64,000 bases of DNA from NCBI GenBank assembly GCA_036345935.2, contig JADWOT020000001.1, positions 35,280,876 through 35,344,875 of the forward strand, given 5' to 3'. The position numbers and the translations under genes are program-made. Positions 1-10,139 of the stretch are shown here, one piece after another. Source of the stretch: Taenia hydatigena. Lineage: Eukaryota > Platyhelminthes > Cestoda > Cyclophyllidea > Taeniidae. The number at the start of each line of letters is the position of its first letter. Position 1 is the first letter of the stretch. The notes below the pieces were generated by a model. It saw nothing but the letters and a program-made list of their open reading frames with translations. It searched no databases and had not been told where the DNA came from.

Positions 1-343
1 CAGTAATAAGTGCGAGTCTTGCCTTTGCTATCATTTCACATATTTCTCAGGTAAGATTGGATTGTGCTTAATGAGTTGTTGCTGTCCCTTTTTGCGTTCA
101 GCGGTGGAATCAATGTGCGTTCACATGTTGGGTGGGAAGGTGCTGTTCTCCTTTGCCTGCTTTGCCTGTGCCATTTTCATTACTGTGATATGCGTGCTGT
201 TGGAGCACATGGATGACGGAGTGGGAGGAGGGTGGCAGGACCAGGGTTGTTTGTTGTGTCGATGTGATCTCTGCTGTAAAACATGTTGCGTAGAGGGCCT
301 TGGTGATGGCTTAATCGTAGGTTGCTCAGCTTTGACGGCATAA
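1..343 (+). CDS. R1 gene copy A, 3' end: partial exon, 51-nt intron, terminal exon
   Basis: An exon fragment (1-50) ends CAG and is followed by GTAAGA. The proposed intron is 51-101, ending in a pyrimidine-rich run and TTCAG. The second exon (102-343) ends with TAA. Copy B has the same donor, the same acceptor and exactly 51 nt between them (9269-9319). One frame reads through the junction into a product with a hydrophobic helix (about ACFACAIFITVICVLL) and a Cys-rich tail, ending CSALTA-stop; copy B ends at the same residues. Copy B lacks roughly 100 bp in the middle of this exon and has TGA for an Arg codon, so B is probably damaged. A second frame is also open across the junction, so the true frame is uncertain. 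No protein family is recognised. Confidence 0.35.
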   Translation, partial: SNKCESCLCYHFTYFSGKIGLCLMSCCCPFLRSAVESMCVHMLGGKVLFSFACFACAIFITVICVLLEHMDDGVGGGWQDQGCLLCRCDLCCKTCCVEGLGDGLIVGCSALTA

Positions 344-580
344 GTTGGTGTCTCTGAGTGAGGTAGACGCAGCAGCGGTAGGAACGGAGGAAGAAGAAGT
401 GGCTAGTGGGAAGCTTTGCATCACCACGCAGACTGTACTTTGTAGCAATTTCAAATGTTTACTTGTTGAGGTGCCTGTTTCTTTTTTTCATATTAGTAGT
501 TATGTTTGTGGATGTTAGGCTTGCAGCGAATTGGAGCCTCACACATCGGTCTTTCAATTGTTTGGTTTTTTCCTTTTCAG

Positions 581-1032
581 ATGCTGCAAACTTACCTTGG
601 TGGTTGTGATGGTGAAGTAACATGTGATGAGTGTGTGGAATGGTAGGCACTGCAAGATGTTGGCGTGATTCGCGGCGGCGGTGGCGTCTCCATCTGGATT
701 GTGCGATGCGACTGTTGGCATGGACGACAGGGTCTACTACTACTATTATGTCTCCATCTCTTTGCCTTCGCGAGCATGGGTGGCCGGGTGGCTGAGAAGG
801 AGGGTAGAGGCTGGGGGATCTCAGCCGTGGGTGTGTGAAAGAGTGAAGGAGACGTTCTCTTATGATGACGACAATGACGACGAATGGAAGCGCTATGGGC
901 CAGAGTTCACTGGTGGCAACTGCGGCATATTTTGCTTCCGGAGGTACGGAAATTTATTTGCTGTGGGAGGGTGGAGGTTAATTTGTTGCTGACTGTATAG
1001 GTGATGAGTAGTGGTGCATCATCTCAGAGGAG
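581..1032 (+). CDS. R1 gene copy A, internal exon with conserved frame (E2)
   Basis: The block starts after a strong acceptor (a T-rich run and CAG at 571-580) and ends at a GAG|GTAAGT donor. Both junctions are seen in copy B (8445-8877), and the donor also in copy C (63614). Near the end, one frame (about 835-991) holds VKETFSYDDD, then TGGNCG, FCFRR and AVGGWRL before a stop. It stays open in all three copies, and the Asp-rich stretch differs by whole codons (24, 24 and 18 nt), which argues for protein selection. A second frame upstream encodes a Gly-rich stretch, CDCW, and a leucine-rich helix (LLLLLCL), also shared. The frames do not join without a shift or a further intron, so the gene model is incomplete. 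Function unknown. Confidence 0.35.
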
Positions 1033-1365
1033 GTAAGTGAGTGAATAGGTCTCCACTGTTGGGTGCGCTGGGCGCGAACTGTTAGGGGCAGGCGGAGGCG
1101 GCTGTCGTGCTACTCCCACCACTACTGCGACTTAGTCTTAGGCGTGAGAATAGATGGAAAAGGATTTGAAAAAGGGGGAGTGGGAGAGGTCGTGGGGAGC
1201 ATTTAGGGCAGAAGGCTAAGGCGGTCTCTGGCCCCTCTCGGACTAATTACTATCGGGGCTGGGGATGGCTGGTGCGCTGTGGCGTGGCGCCTGGGTGGAT
1301 TGGTGGTGGTCTCCTCGTGTCGGCATGAGGATTGGGTGTGCCCTTGCGCTTTCTCAATGTTTCAG

Positions 1366-1612
1366 GTGCAATGTTTGCGGAATACCTGGAGGATGGGGAG
1401 ATGGTGGGTACACCACGGCACATGGACGGTTGGTGGATGCGGTTGTACCTACTCAACCTCCTTCGCTGTCCTGCATTTGTCAATGCCGCTGGTACCGTTG
1501 CTGTTGTTGTGTACGCGTGAACTTCACCGGTGAGGGCATTCGTTTCTTCATCCAGCGATTCCCATCGCAACAACAGTTTCGTAAGTCCTTTACATTGACT
1601 GGCTGTTACTAA
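1366..1612 (+). pseudogene. R1 gene copy A, last exon (E3), frame-shifted
   Basis: An acceptor (TTTCAG, ending 1365) precedes sequence that in copies B and C encodes one continuous frame. That frame has the core YLEDG, GTPRHIDGWW, a Cys cluster, and a tail ending QQxFRKSFTFI. In this copy the first half reads in one frame (to VVVYA-stop) and the Cys cluster plus tail in another, ending at TAA 1610-1612. Relative to B and C it therefore looks frameshifted. The 1033-1365 intron would be 333 nt. No family recognised. Confidence 0.4.
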
Positions 1613-2275
1613 TGGCGTCTCGCCTTTCTGCAACACGTGGCGACACAAGAGTTTCAATTTATTACAGACTCACTGCGGATAATGTGTTTTGTGTAGGTGT
1701 ACAAGTGAATCATCCACATCAAGTTTCGTGCCTTTCTTGGATTTATGTAAAGCCTCTATGCAGTTAACTTGCTCATCGAAATGCAAGCACTGTCTTGACT
1801 TATGCAGGTAAACAAAACTAAACCAACGGCAATGTGCTTCTAGTAGGTTATATCAATATTTATTCAAATTACGGATTTGTTTTGCGAGAAGCCCAACTTG
1901 GCATTAGAAAGGGCGGATCGATGGACACTTTCGAAAGACTGTCGCCTTCACTTCAGAGTCGTTTGATGAGGAAGTATGGCGATTAAATGCTATTCAGAGT
2001 GATTTAATCGGTCCCTCGCAGTAGTAAAGGACGATGCTTTAAAATGTGCATATTTTATAGTCGTTGATGAACACTGTTTCAGGGGCTGGTCTGGTACATT
2101 CGAGGAAGTTGTGACTATAGCAGTGAAGAAAAGAAATTTTCTGGCAGAAATGTGGAATTGAGTCTGACTTGGCTCCACCTGAGTGTGTGACCAAGGTGGC
2201 TCTGGTTACAGCCAGTGCTTAGGTAATGCTTTAGCCTCGACTAAATTGGATTTCTTGTTGTTAGTGAGGGTAGGA

Positions 2276-3000
2276 AAGTCGATTTAAACCTAAAGTGGTG
2301 GTGGAGTGAACAATGCGGGTTAAGCGGTGATCTGGAAACTGTTGAAGTTGGTTCCTTCACCATGACTTTTAAGGGAAGGTTGATGCTGCATTTGAGGAAC
2401 TGCAGAGCGATCTGCGTAATCAATGGCTTTTATTAAAATGATTTCTCATTCAACTGTTTTTTTTCTCTCGCCCACTACTGCCTTCTCCTCCCTCTCACTT
2501 GTCCTCTGTTAGACTGGAGCTGAATTTGGAGCGTTTGCCATCGAGACCGCAGGTCAATCCACTGAATGCTTGTGAACTACTTCTCTTGACTCATGCTAGA
2601 GGGCATAAGATTACAAGTCATTTTGCTAGTAAAGTAGGCTTTCTGACGTAGTTCGTTGAGTCCTGTACTGAGTGCATTCGTGTGGTGGCTGCAATTGGAT
2701 CACTCTAACCACGGGGTCCCCCATTTGACCAAACGTAGCTGACAATTTGGGTCGAGGATGCAACATGAAGGCGAATAGAACTGCAGTGGCAGCAATTACC
2801 ATCTTTTCATCCGAAGCCTCTCAATTCCTTGTTTCCTACTTGTCGTCCGAGAAGACCTTACTCGCATCAGTCATCGCGGTAATCCAGCAAACTTTTGAAG
2901 TGAGGTGGAGAATGGCGTCACCATAGTATAGACAGAAAGCGATGTGCAAGGGGAATAAGGCTGAGCCTAAGGTGATCGTTGCCTCGTACCGGCACGGAGC
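2276..3000. other. No recognisable gene
   Basis: The R1 match ends here. The rest has a T-rich run near 2457-2470 and a pyrimidine-rich stretch (2465-2510). No frame is supported by a second copy. Nothing further seen. Confidence 0.5.
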
Positions 3001-3004
3001 TATC

Positions 3005-3238
3005 TCAGGAGAAGCGATGCCTTAGGACAAGCAGTGGGAAACAAGAAGAAACGAATACGATTCGAGCTAGTGTACCGTATAGGGAGTAAGGCCCTAGGTG
3101 CATGCGTTCATTCCGCATGATTGTTTTAGTATATTGGGTCGGACCCAATGCGTATCCAACTATTCTTTTGAGCATTCGCCTAAAGTTAACATACTGACCC
3201 ATGTGCCCTACGTCTGTGAAAATGGCATTGAAAGACAA
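3005..3238 (-). pseudogene. Diverged copy of a membrane-protein-like exon (family Y)
   Basis: The minus-strand frame includes a G-H-M/L-G-x-Y motif. It resembles the better preserved frames at 29511-29741 and 13055-13215, which have GHLGGYIVLVEWTS and a hydrophobic stretch. The similarity is limited to the N-terminal third. Start and stop are arbitrary and no splice sites were identified. The parent protein is not known. Confidence 0.2.
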
Positions 3239-3289
3239 ATAAAACTGCCCGGATTCTTTTGCGTGACAATAATCGGTCTATTGAGCTGC

Positions 3290-3400
3290 GTCAGTACAAA
3301 TGAAGTCTGCTCGTTGTCCGCTCTCACTCTACTCTTTCTAAGGGAATGAAAGTCGAGTCTGTCACACATTTCGATGGATTTGCTTGTTTGTTTACGCCTT
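3290..3400 (+). repeat. R2 fragment
   Basis: It contains the recurrent string 'ctctactctttctaagggaa' followed by 'gaaagtcgagtctgtcacac'. Close matches lie at 26935-27010, 20060-20100, 56010-56050 and elsewhere. It is part of the dispersed R2 family, without the hairpin tag. Confidence 0.55.
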
Positions 3401-3904
3401 CGTGCCCGTACCCAAAGGTATCCGACCACAAAGGACCATTCCTCCATTATTTTACCTTGGAGCTTTTTTTCCCCCGAATAAATGGATTTAGAGCAGGCAG
3501 CTTCTCTTCTAGCATTAAGGACTACTTTGTCAAGCACATGTAGTGCAACTGCACCGATGCACCGAAATGGTTTCCGATTTGTCAACATTAGCAAATGGTT
3601 CGGTGCCTGAATACCAATTCAGAGTTAAAAGGAATAGTAGAGGGCTTTTCCCTTATTCCGATTCCTATGCACTATGACGAGAAAGTTTGATTTAAGTAAA
3701 GCGTTTGTCATATCAGGTCCTAATTTTTGTCATCTACTTGAGCAACATCGGGTAAAAGGTAATGACGTAAACATTTATGGTTCGCAAAAATTATCAGTGA
3801 CTGAGAAGGGGCACATAGTGGCAGTATCTGCAGCCACAATGACGAAAACTGGTCCGCTAATCAACGAGGGAGCTGCACTAGCAACTGGTTGCAAGTACAA
3901 ATGC

Positions 3905-4165
3905 CTGTAGTGATGTCCTCACGTCGAGGTTGGCAATGATGACACAAAATGCAGGTCGATGCGTCAAACGGGTCGCGCTCGTTTCTAAATGTAAGACGTA
4001 GGCTGGGTCATAGGTTGATCACTGCTTCGTCAAGTGAGAGGAGTATTGGGTAGTGGAGTATGGGATTGCCCCTAACATCAAAGGCGTAAATGATTTCAGA
4101 TAACGCCGAAAGCTTAAGCACTACTAAGCCCAGACAGCATTCCGTCCAACTGGAAGGGCTATTCA
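3905..4165 (+). repeat. Short dispersed duplication (pairs with 53755-53960)
   Basis: The stretch from 'ttggcaatgatgacacaa' through 'acgggtcgcgct' to the Gly/Thr-like sequence near 4150 can be aligned with 53785-53900, in the same orientation. No coding frame is kept between the two. Confidence 0.5.
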
Positions 4166-4699
4166 CTCAACCACATGAAGAGAATTTGTCCTCTTCGTAG
4201 CGATGATTACCAGGACTCAAATGCGGTGCTGCACGGACACTGCAGACTACATCCATAAACCGAGGAGTAAATGCACAGACATGAGAGGACTGGTAGTTGA
4301 GGAGACGGTGATGCAAATGGTGCCGAATAAAGGGTCTTGAGGCACGAGCAAGCTCTGGACAAGGGAAAGCTGTACGAAATTTAAGGATGCCCGCAGTCCG
4401 GGAGATCTGCTCTAGATGTCCTCGATCGAAGCGAATAAAAACAATGAGCGGGACATAAAATTTAACGTTCATCTCACCACACATAACCATCCTTTTTTAA
4501 AAGCGCATGGTGGCGTGATGAACGAGGTAGCGCAAAGGCGGCTATGGGCGTTGTTTCCTCTGCATTGCCGCTATCTCCATGTCGGTTGCTGCTGTAAGGT
4601 GGAGGCAGGTGCACACGCCACTCAGTTGGTTCCACAAACTGGATTTACGCGTGCATTATTTTCTAACGTCACGTTGCAATCAGCTATTAGGTAAAAATA

Positions 4700-6040
4700 A
4701 GCAGGGACTACTAAGACTGTAGTAGGTCCTTAAAGAGAAGCCTCCCCCTGCTTCTCCAAGGTGTCTGTGGCTATATTATGCGTGCTCATTTTTATAGAGA
4801 ATTTTTAGTCTTTTTGTTATGCCTTATGCACTGTATTTTTTGTTTTTGTAAAACTTCGGTTTTATTGTTTCTTTAAGAAGTTTTTAATATTTATATGCTC
4901 GTTTTCAATAAAATCTCAACATTCTCTGGAGGCAAGTGACCATCAAATAATGACATTAGCTAGGCTCAAGGTCATTCCATGAAGCTCAGGTGTGAGTGAA
5001 CGACATTCTCTGGTCTCAGGGTCATTAAGTCGTTATCCACACAACGCCCCTCTCCCGCCGGGAGGAAGATAAAAGGAAGGGGAGAATGGCATTTACGTAG
5101 ATAATTTTGAGTCTATGATGATAACCTATCACTCAACCTCTACAACATGCACTGCCCCATAGAGAATAAGTGCTTGCCAAGTTACCGATCCCTACTCCTC
5201 TTCGCCCTCGTCCGCCCGCCTGCCCCGTGTGCACATACACACGTTGCATGGCCAAAACAATTTCAGATTTTGATGCACCTGCCTTAAATAGGCAACAATA
5301 TTGTGCACAGAGACGACTGTCCACGATAGGCAAGGTTTCATTCGCTGACCTATTTCGTCACGCGTTGGCGGCAATCTGACCTCTCTTTACACGGTTCACC
5401 ACACTCAAAAGATAGTAAATATGGGATGCACAAGACAATTGCTTTATGCGGGGCCGCATATTCGAGTAAGGTACCTGTTGTAGGTAGTAGCTCCATTCGA
5501 TATTCCCACCTGGATTTTTACGGGTGGGAGTAGTTACTGAGAACTTGCCGACTTTCTAAATAAGTGAGATTTTTTGATGAGGTTTCAATAAGGCGTGGTA
5601 ATGTTTTGACCAATCAGGCAACTACCTGACAAATGCATGGTTTGTTGCTAGGTGCGTAGCTCGAAACAGCAGCATCTCTCACTGGGGATTTGAGGGCACA
5701 CCCAGCATTACAGAGCTGTCTTTTATTCCTTACCACGATAAGTATCATTGCAGTTCAGTGATTTCCGATTACCCACCTCACAGGGGTAAACGCCTTTCAG
5801 TGTCGACGAAGACGAATGCAAATGCTAGCATCTCTAATCCGTTGCCATTTAACATTTGTTCACAACAGTTGCACATTTTAGTGGGAGTAAAAGCATTGCA
5901 TGGATAGATGATCGCTGATCTAACTATCTTTCGTATTTAATGAAATCTGCAATAGAAAATAAACAGCCCTTTTGATGAACGCAAATAGGGAGCTGCACTA
6001 GTCATAGTAGCTGAGGCACTTGGTGATTGTTGTACAGACC
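4700..6040. other. Gene-poor stretch with a polyadenylation-like site and a local duplication
   Basis: An AATAAA lies in a T-rich context near 4907, after a run of TTTTTGT repeats (4800-4890). It could be a 3' end of a plus-strand transcript, but no open frame leads into it. The string 'cattctctgg' followed by a 'ctcaaggtcatt/ctcagggtcatt' motif occurs twice about 83 bp apart (4920 and 5003). Nothing else recognised. Confidence 0.4.
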
Positions 6041-6051
6041 CACGGCAAAAG

Positions 6052-6213
6052 TCACGAAAGCATAGCAGCCACGAAAGCTAGTAGAGTTACAATGACCAAA
6101 GCAGCGCAAGTCGAGTCACCGCCAGTCATGGTTACTGCAGCAGAAGTCTGGGCAGGTTTGTTGGTCGTTGAGGGGCTTCTTCCAGTCGTGACAGACGCTT
6201 TCTCCTCCCCCAT
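6052..6213 (-). CDS. C-terminal exon with Ser/Thr stalk and GPI- or membrane-anchor tail
   Basis: The minus strand encodes an open stretch with a Thr/Ser-rich stalk (VTTGRSPSTTNKPAQTS) and a small-residue site (TGGDS). An uninterrupted hydrophobic end (about 17 residues from CAALVIV) stops right after AAMLS. This is the usual form of a GPI-attachment signal or a C-terminal membrane anchor. It lies about 340 bp downstream of an FN3-like exon on the same strand, so both may belong to one surface-protein gene. No clear acceptor was found, so its start (here the ATG at 6213) and the link to the FN3 exon are inferred. Confidence 0.4.
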   Translation of the reverse strand: MGEEKASVTTGRSPSTTNKPAQTSAAVTMTGGDSTCAALVIVTLLAFVAAMLS

Positions 6214-6549
6214 TTGATACAACCATAAATTTGCCCCATTATAATAGCAATAATTAGTGTCGAATTCTACACGTCAACTAACTAGCAACTGCTCACATTG
6301 AGGAGCGTCTGTCCAACCCTCGGCAGTAGTTTATTTAGCGCCAGGCAGTACTACTACTAATGAGTCTGCGAACTTAATTAGTAGTAGCGGTTACGATACA
6401 TGGGCAGCGTTGCAGAATTGATTCTAGTGGATATGGCTAGTCCTAAGCAGTAGTAGTAGTGGTAATTCAGCTTTCAGCAAAGTCGAGCATAGAGAACTCA
6501 TCTCCCTCCAAAGCTGGTGTAGGGCACCAAGGTGCTCTCCGTCGTTAGA

Positions 6550-6768
6550 ATCTCTCCCATCAATGCGTGCATAAACGGCGACAGAAGTGGTTTGATTTGG
6601 CTTTAGATTATAAGAGGTGAAACTCGTCGTCAAAGGGAGATAATGCTGCTTCCATACCTCAGTGTCAAATGTGTTAGCAATGGAGTAGGCAACAATGCTG
6701 GCGTCGGTTCCTGATGGGGTGTTCCAGTTCACACACACGCATTGAGGAACGAGTGTGTGAACGGGTGA
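6550..6768 (-). CDS. Fibronectin type III-like exon
   Basis: The frame shows the spacing of one FN3 domain: a B-strand CVCVNWNTP with the conserved Trp, a central AYSI, then TSYNLKPNQTTSVAVYARIDG, the typical L-x-P-x-T-x-Y/V-x-V-x-A end of an FN3 fold. The open frame extends on both sides (6424-6888), but upstream of about 6780 it enters the R1 repeat and is unlikely to be coding. No convincing donor was found just after the domain. Single-FN3 surface antigens with a hydrophobic C-terminus are known in tapeworms. Membership of that group is only a possibility. Confidence 0.45.
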
Positions 6769-7803
6769 ATTGATAGGTGGGTAGGTGTGAATTAGTACAC
6801 AACGCCTCAGGACTGCCCATTGAAGCCATAGATCGTTGAGGGAAGACCCATCCCCGGCACCGCCGCCACCACCCGTACGGGCCCACAATTGGTTCCAGCA
6901 TTCACCTCAATGTGTCCACCAGGCCACTCCGTTACACATTCATGCCGCTTGGCTCGCTACAAGTGCAAAAGACGTCATTTTCATCACTTCAAACACATCA
7001 CTACTTTCCCATCCTCTTCCACCCTCTCATCCGCCCAACACCCAAAAGGGAGGCTCATTCCAACCAAATCAACGTCCCCACCACTACCCTTTGTAAGTCC
7101 GCATAAACGAGCACAAAATATCATTTCATGACTAACATTTTCATCCTCCTACCTTTGCATTATTCGAACCACTTTATCAACAAGAAATCCAACTTAGAAA
7201 GTCGAGGCTATAGCATTACTTAAGCACTGGCTGTAATCGGAGCCACCCTCGTCACACACTCGGATGGAGCCAAATCAGACACATTTTCACATTTCTGCTA
7301 GATAATTTGTTTCCTTCACTGCTATAGTCACAACTTCCTTGAATGTAGCAGACTACTCGCTGAAACAGTCTTCATCAACGACTACGAAATATGCAAATTT
7401 CAAATCATCTCCCAGATTTAATAGCTCTGAACAGCACCTAATCGCCACACTTCCTCTTCCAAGGACTTTTAAAGTGAAGGCAACAGTCTTTTAAAAGTGT
7501 CCGCCAACATTTTCTACCTTTTCAGGATGCAAGGAACCTGACATCTGTAAAAACAATACCTTATCAGTCGTGTTTTCTTGCAAAAAAACCGTACTTTGAA
7601 CAAACATTGATATAACCTGCTACAAACACATCGCCGTTGATTTGGTTTTGTTTGCATTTCAATGAGCAAGTTAACTGCATAGAGACTTTGCATAAATCAA
7701 GAAAGGCACGAAACCTGATATGGATGATTCACTTGTACACCTACACAAAACACATTATCCACAGTGGATATGTAATAACTTGAAGCTCTTGCGTCGCCAC
7801 GTG

Positions 7804-8048
7804 TCAAAGAAAGGCGAGGCGACATTGATAACAGCCAATGAATGTAAAGGACTTACGAAACCGTTGTTGCGACGGAAATCGTTTGATGAAGGAACGATTG
7901 TCTCCGTCGGTGATGTTCACGCATACGCAGTAACAGCAATGGCACCGGCGGAGGAGGTCGAGTCGGTACAACCGCACCCACCAACCGTCGATGTGTCGTG
8001 GAGTATCCACCATCTCCCCATCCTCCAGGTATTCCGCGGGCATTGCGC
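7804..8048 (-). CDS. R1 gene copy B, last exon (E3), open frame
   Basis: One continuous frame contains YLEDGEMV, TPRHIDGWW, a Cys-rich segment (CHCCYCVCVNIT) and a basic tail (FRKSFTFIGCY). It aligns with copy C (62955-63226) through its length, though C has about 12 extra residues before the Cys cluster. The acceptor AG at the start is kept, but its pyrimidine tract is weaker than in A or C. The A and C stop position is read through and the frame ends slightly later. Function unknown. Confidence 0.4.
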
Positions 8049-8444
8049 CTTGAGCGTTGGGAAAGCGCTCTAAGATGGCAATGCTTCCTCGCCCTCCTTC
8101 TAAAAGCAAAGCACAGATCAGCAGAGGCACACCCAATCCTCATGCCGACACGAGGGACCACCACCGATCCACCCAAACGTCATGCCACAGCGCACCAACC
8201 ACCCGTCACCCCAACCCCGATGGTAATTAGTCCGACTGAAACCGGAAACCGCATCAGCTTTCTGCCCTAAACGTTCCCCACGCCGTCTCTTCCACCCTTC
8301 CTTTTCAAATCCTTTTCCATCCATTCTCACGCCTCAGACTAAGTCGCAGTAGTGGTGGGAGTAGCACGACACCCGCCCCCCGCCTCCCACCCAACATTTC
8401 GCGCCCAACACACCCAACAGTGGAGACCTACTCCACTACTTACC

Positions 8445-8877
8445 TCCTCCGAGATGATGCACCACTACTCATCACCTTTACAGTCAGCAGCAAATTAACC
8501 TCCACCCTCCCACAGCAAATAAATTTCCGTACCTCCGGAAGCAAAATATGCCGCAGTTGCCACCAGTGAACTCTGGCCCATAGCGCCTCCATTCGTTGCC
8601 GTTGTCTTCGTCGTAAGAGAACGTCTCCTTCACTCACACACCCACGGCACAGCTCCTCCTCCGCCACCCAGCCACCCATGTAAGCAAAAACAAAGAGACG
8701 GAGACACAATAGCAGTAGTAGACCCTGTCGTCCATGCCAACAGTCGCATTGCACGACCCATACTGAGACGCCCCCACCGCCACCGCGAATCACTCCAACA
8801 TCTTGCAGTGCCTACCATTCCACACACTCATCACATGTTACTTCACCATCACAACCACCAAGGTAAGTTTGTAGCAT
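8445..8877 (-). CDS. R1 gene copy B, internal exon (E2)
   Basis: It is bounded by an acceptor with a pyrimidine run and CAG (just above 8877) and a GAG|GTAAGT donor (below 8445), as in copy A. It keeps the Gly-rich, CDCW and leucine-helix segment in one frame and the ETFSY to GGWRL segment in another. The Asp-rich stretch has the same length as A but different residues. Function unknown. Confidence 0.35.
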
Positions 8878-9113
8878 CTGAAAAGGGAAAAAAACCAAAC
8901 AATGGAAAGACTGATGTATGAGGCTTCAATGCGCTGCAAGGCTGACATTCACAAACATAACTACTGATAGGAAAACAAGAAACACCTCAACAAGCAAACA
9001 CTTAAGACTGCTACAAAGTACAGTCTGCGTAGTGATGCCAAAGCTTCCCACTAGCCACTCCTTCTTTCTTCGCTCCTACCGCTGCTGCGTCCACCTCACT
9101 CAGAGACACCAAC

Positions 9114-9370
9114 TCATGCCGTCAAAGCTGAGCAACCCACGATTAAGCCATCACCAAGGCCCTCTACACAACATGTTTCACAGCAATGATCACATCAACA
9201 CAACAAATAACCCGGTAAAAGAGAAAGCACTTTCCCACCCAACATATGAACGCACATTGATTCCACCGCTGCACACAAAATAGGACAGCAACAGCTCATT
9301 TAGCACAATCCGATCTTACCTGAGAAATATGCGAAGTGATAGCGAAGGCGAGATTCACACCCATTACTGC
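9114..9370 (-). pseudogene. R1 gene copy B, 3' exons with conserved 51-nt intron, internal deletion
   Basis: The donor CAG|GTAAGA and acceptor GTGCAG enclose 51 nt (9269-9319), matching copy A. The downstream exon ends at CSALTA-stop (TGA at 9114-9116). Compared with A it lacks about 100 bp, including the hydrophobic helix, and has an in-frame TGA, so in this frame it is broken. A different frame, which would start at an ATG in the short first exon, stays open for about 48 codons. The frame question is unresolved. Confidence 0.35.
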
Positions 9371-9679
9371 TGCAGCCTCATCCTCTTCTTCATCTGTGTC
9401 TATTCTACCACGAAAACGAGCTAAAAATGCACAATAACACTTGTAAAATTAATAAAAATACTTATTAGCAAGAAAATAATAATGATTAATTGCCACATCC
9501 TTAACAACGTTAGAACTCCTTTCAACAAAATTTATCGCCATTGGAAATCGAACAAATTATAAGTTGCCAAAAAACGATATTAACTTATCACTCGAGGTGT
9601 CATACAGCGAAAAGTGTACGTGAGTAGACATTGTAGTTGGAAAACAAAACGTCCTAACAGCCATGTTATGAGACTTTTT

Positions 9680-9835
9680 GTTTACTTTACCAAACTTACA
9701 AGTCTCTTCATCAAATTGGACCTCATTCATCAAAACGCATTCTTACTAAAATAACAAACTCCTTACAAACAGCCAAAGCAATCGTACTCAAACCAAAGAA
9801 GTGTTTTGCAGCAAAAAATTCAACGCGATTGGGCA
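9680..9835 (+). repeat. Short duplication (pairs with 60233-60385)
   Basis: It includes the near-identical run 'ccaaagaagtgttttgcag' and flanking sequence, in the same orientation as 60233-60385. At the second site it is followed directly by different, pyrimidine-rich sequence. Confidence 0.7.
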
Positions 9836-10139
9836 GTGCAAACAGAAAACAAAAAGTTGTGACAGCAACTGCAGCTATTTATGAGACGGTTGGTCTAACA
9901 AATAAACTGGTCAAGAAGGCAAAAGCACACATCGACACACATTCACAGACTGGGTGCTTAATCGCAAGAAAGCACCAAACATGTAGTTGCCAAGCCCTTC
10001 GTGGGGTTTTAGCACCTCTCCACAAAATCACGCCTCATTACTCAAATCCAAACGTCAGTAAAACACAAACAACATAAAGCTGCTAAAACAGCCAAAATTT
10101 GTATCTGCATAGCGAAACATGCACGTGAGGAGACCTAGC

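Larger units (their letters stand above)
1..2275 (+). repeat. R1 repeat, copy A (gene-bearing duplication)
   Basis: This block is the reverse complement of 7170-9370 and of 62075-64000. Matching runs include the stretch around 1620-1780 against 7640-7820 and 62720-62945, and the stretch around 1940-2260 against 7180-7490. The match fades near 2275 and runs off the left edge of the window, so this copy is incomplete. It carries splice-like junctions and reading frames that are kept in the other copies, listed separately. In this copy those frames read on the + strand. Confidence 0.85.
6780..9370 (-). repeat. R1 repeat, copy B
   Basis: It matches copy C (61660-64000) in the same orientation over its whole visible length, including a left part (6780-7170) that copy A lacks. 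It matches copy A inverted from about 7170. The gene-like frames in this copy read on the minus strand. Between A and B lies about 4.9 kb of unrelated sequence, so A and B form a large inverted repeat. Confidence 0.85.

Noticed and set aside
62..343. Cys-rich frame read as one exon from 62
   Set aside because: The part before 102 matches an intron with conserved ends in copy B; only the later part is kept as an exon.
6769..6888. N-terminal extension of the FN3-like frame (Gly-rich)
   Set aside because: It lies in the edge of R1 copy B, which is also present in copy C without the FN3 exon.
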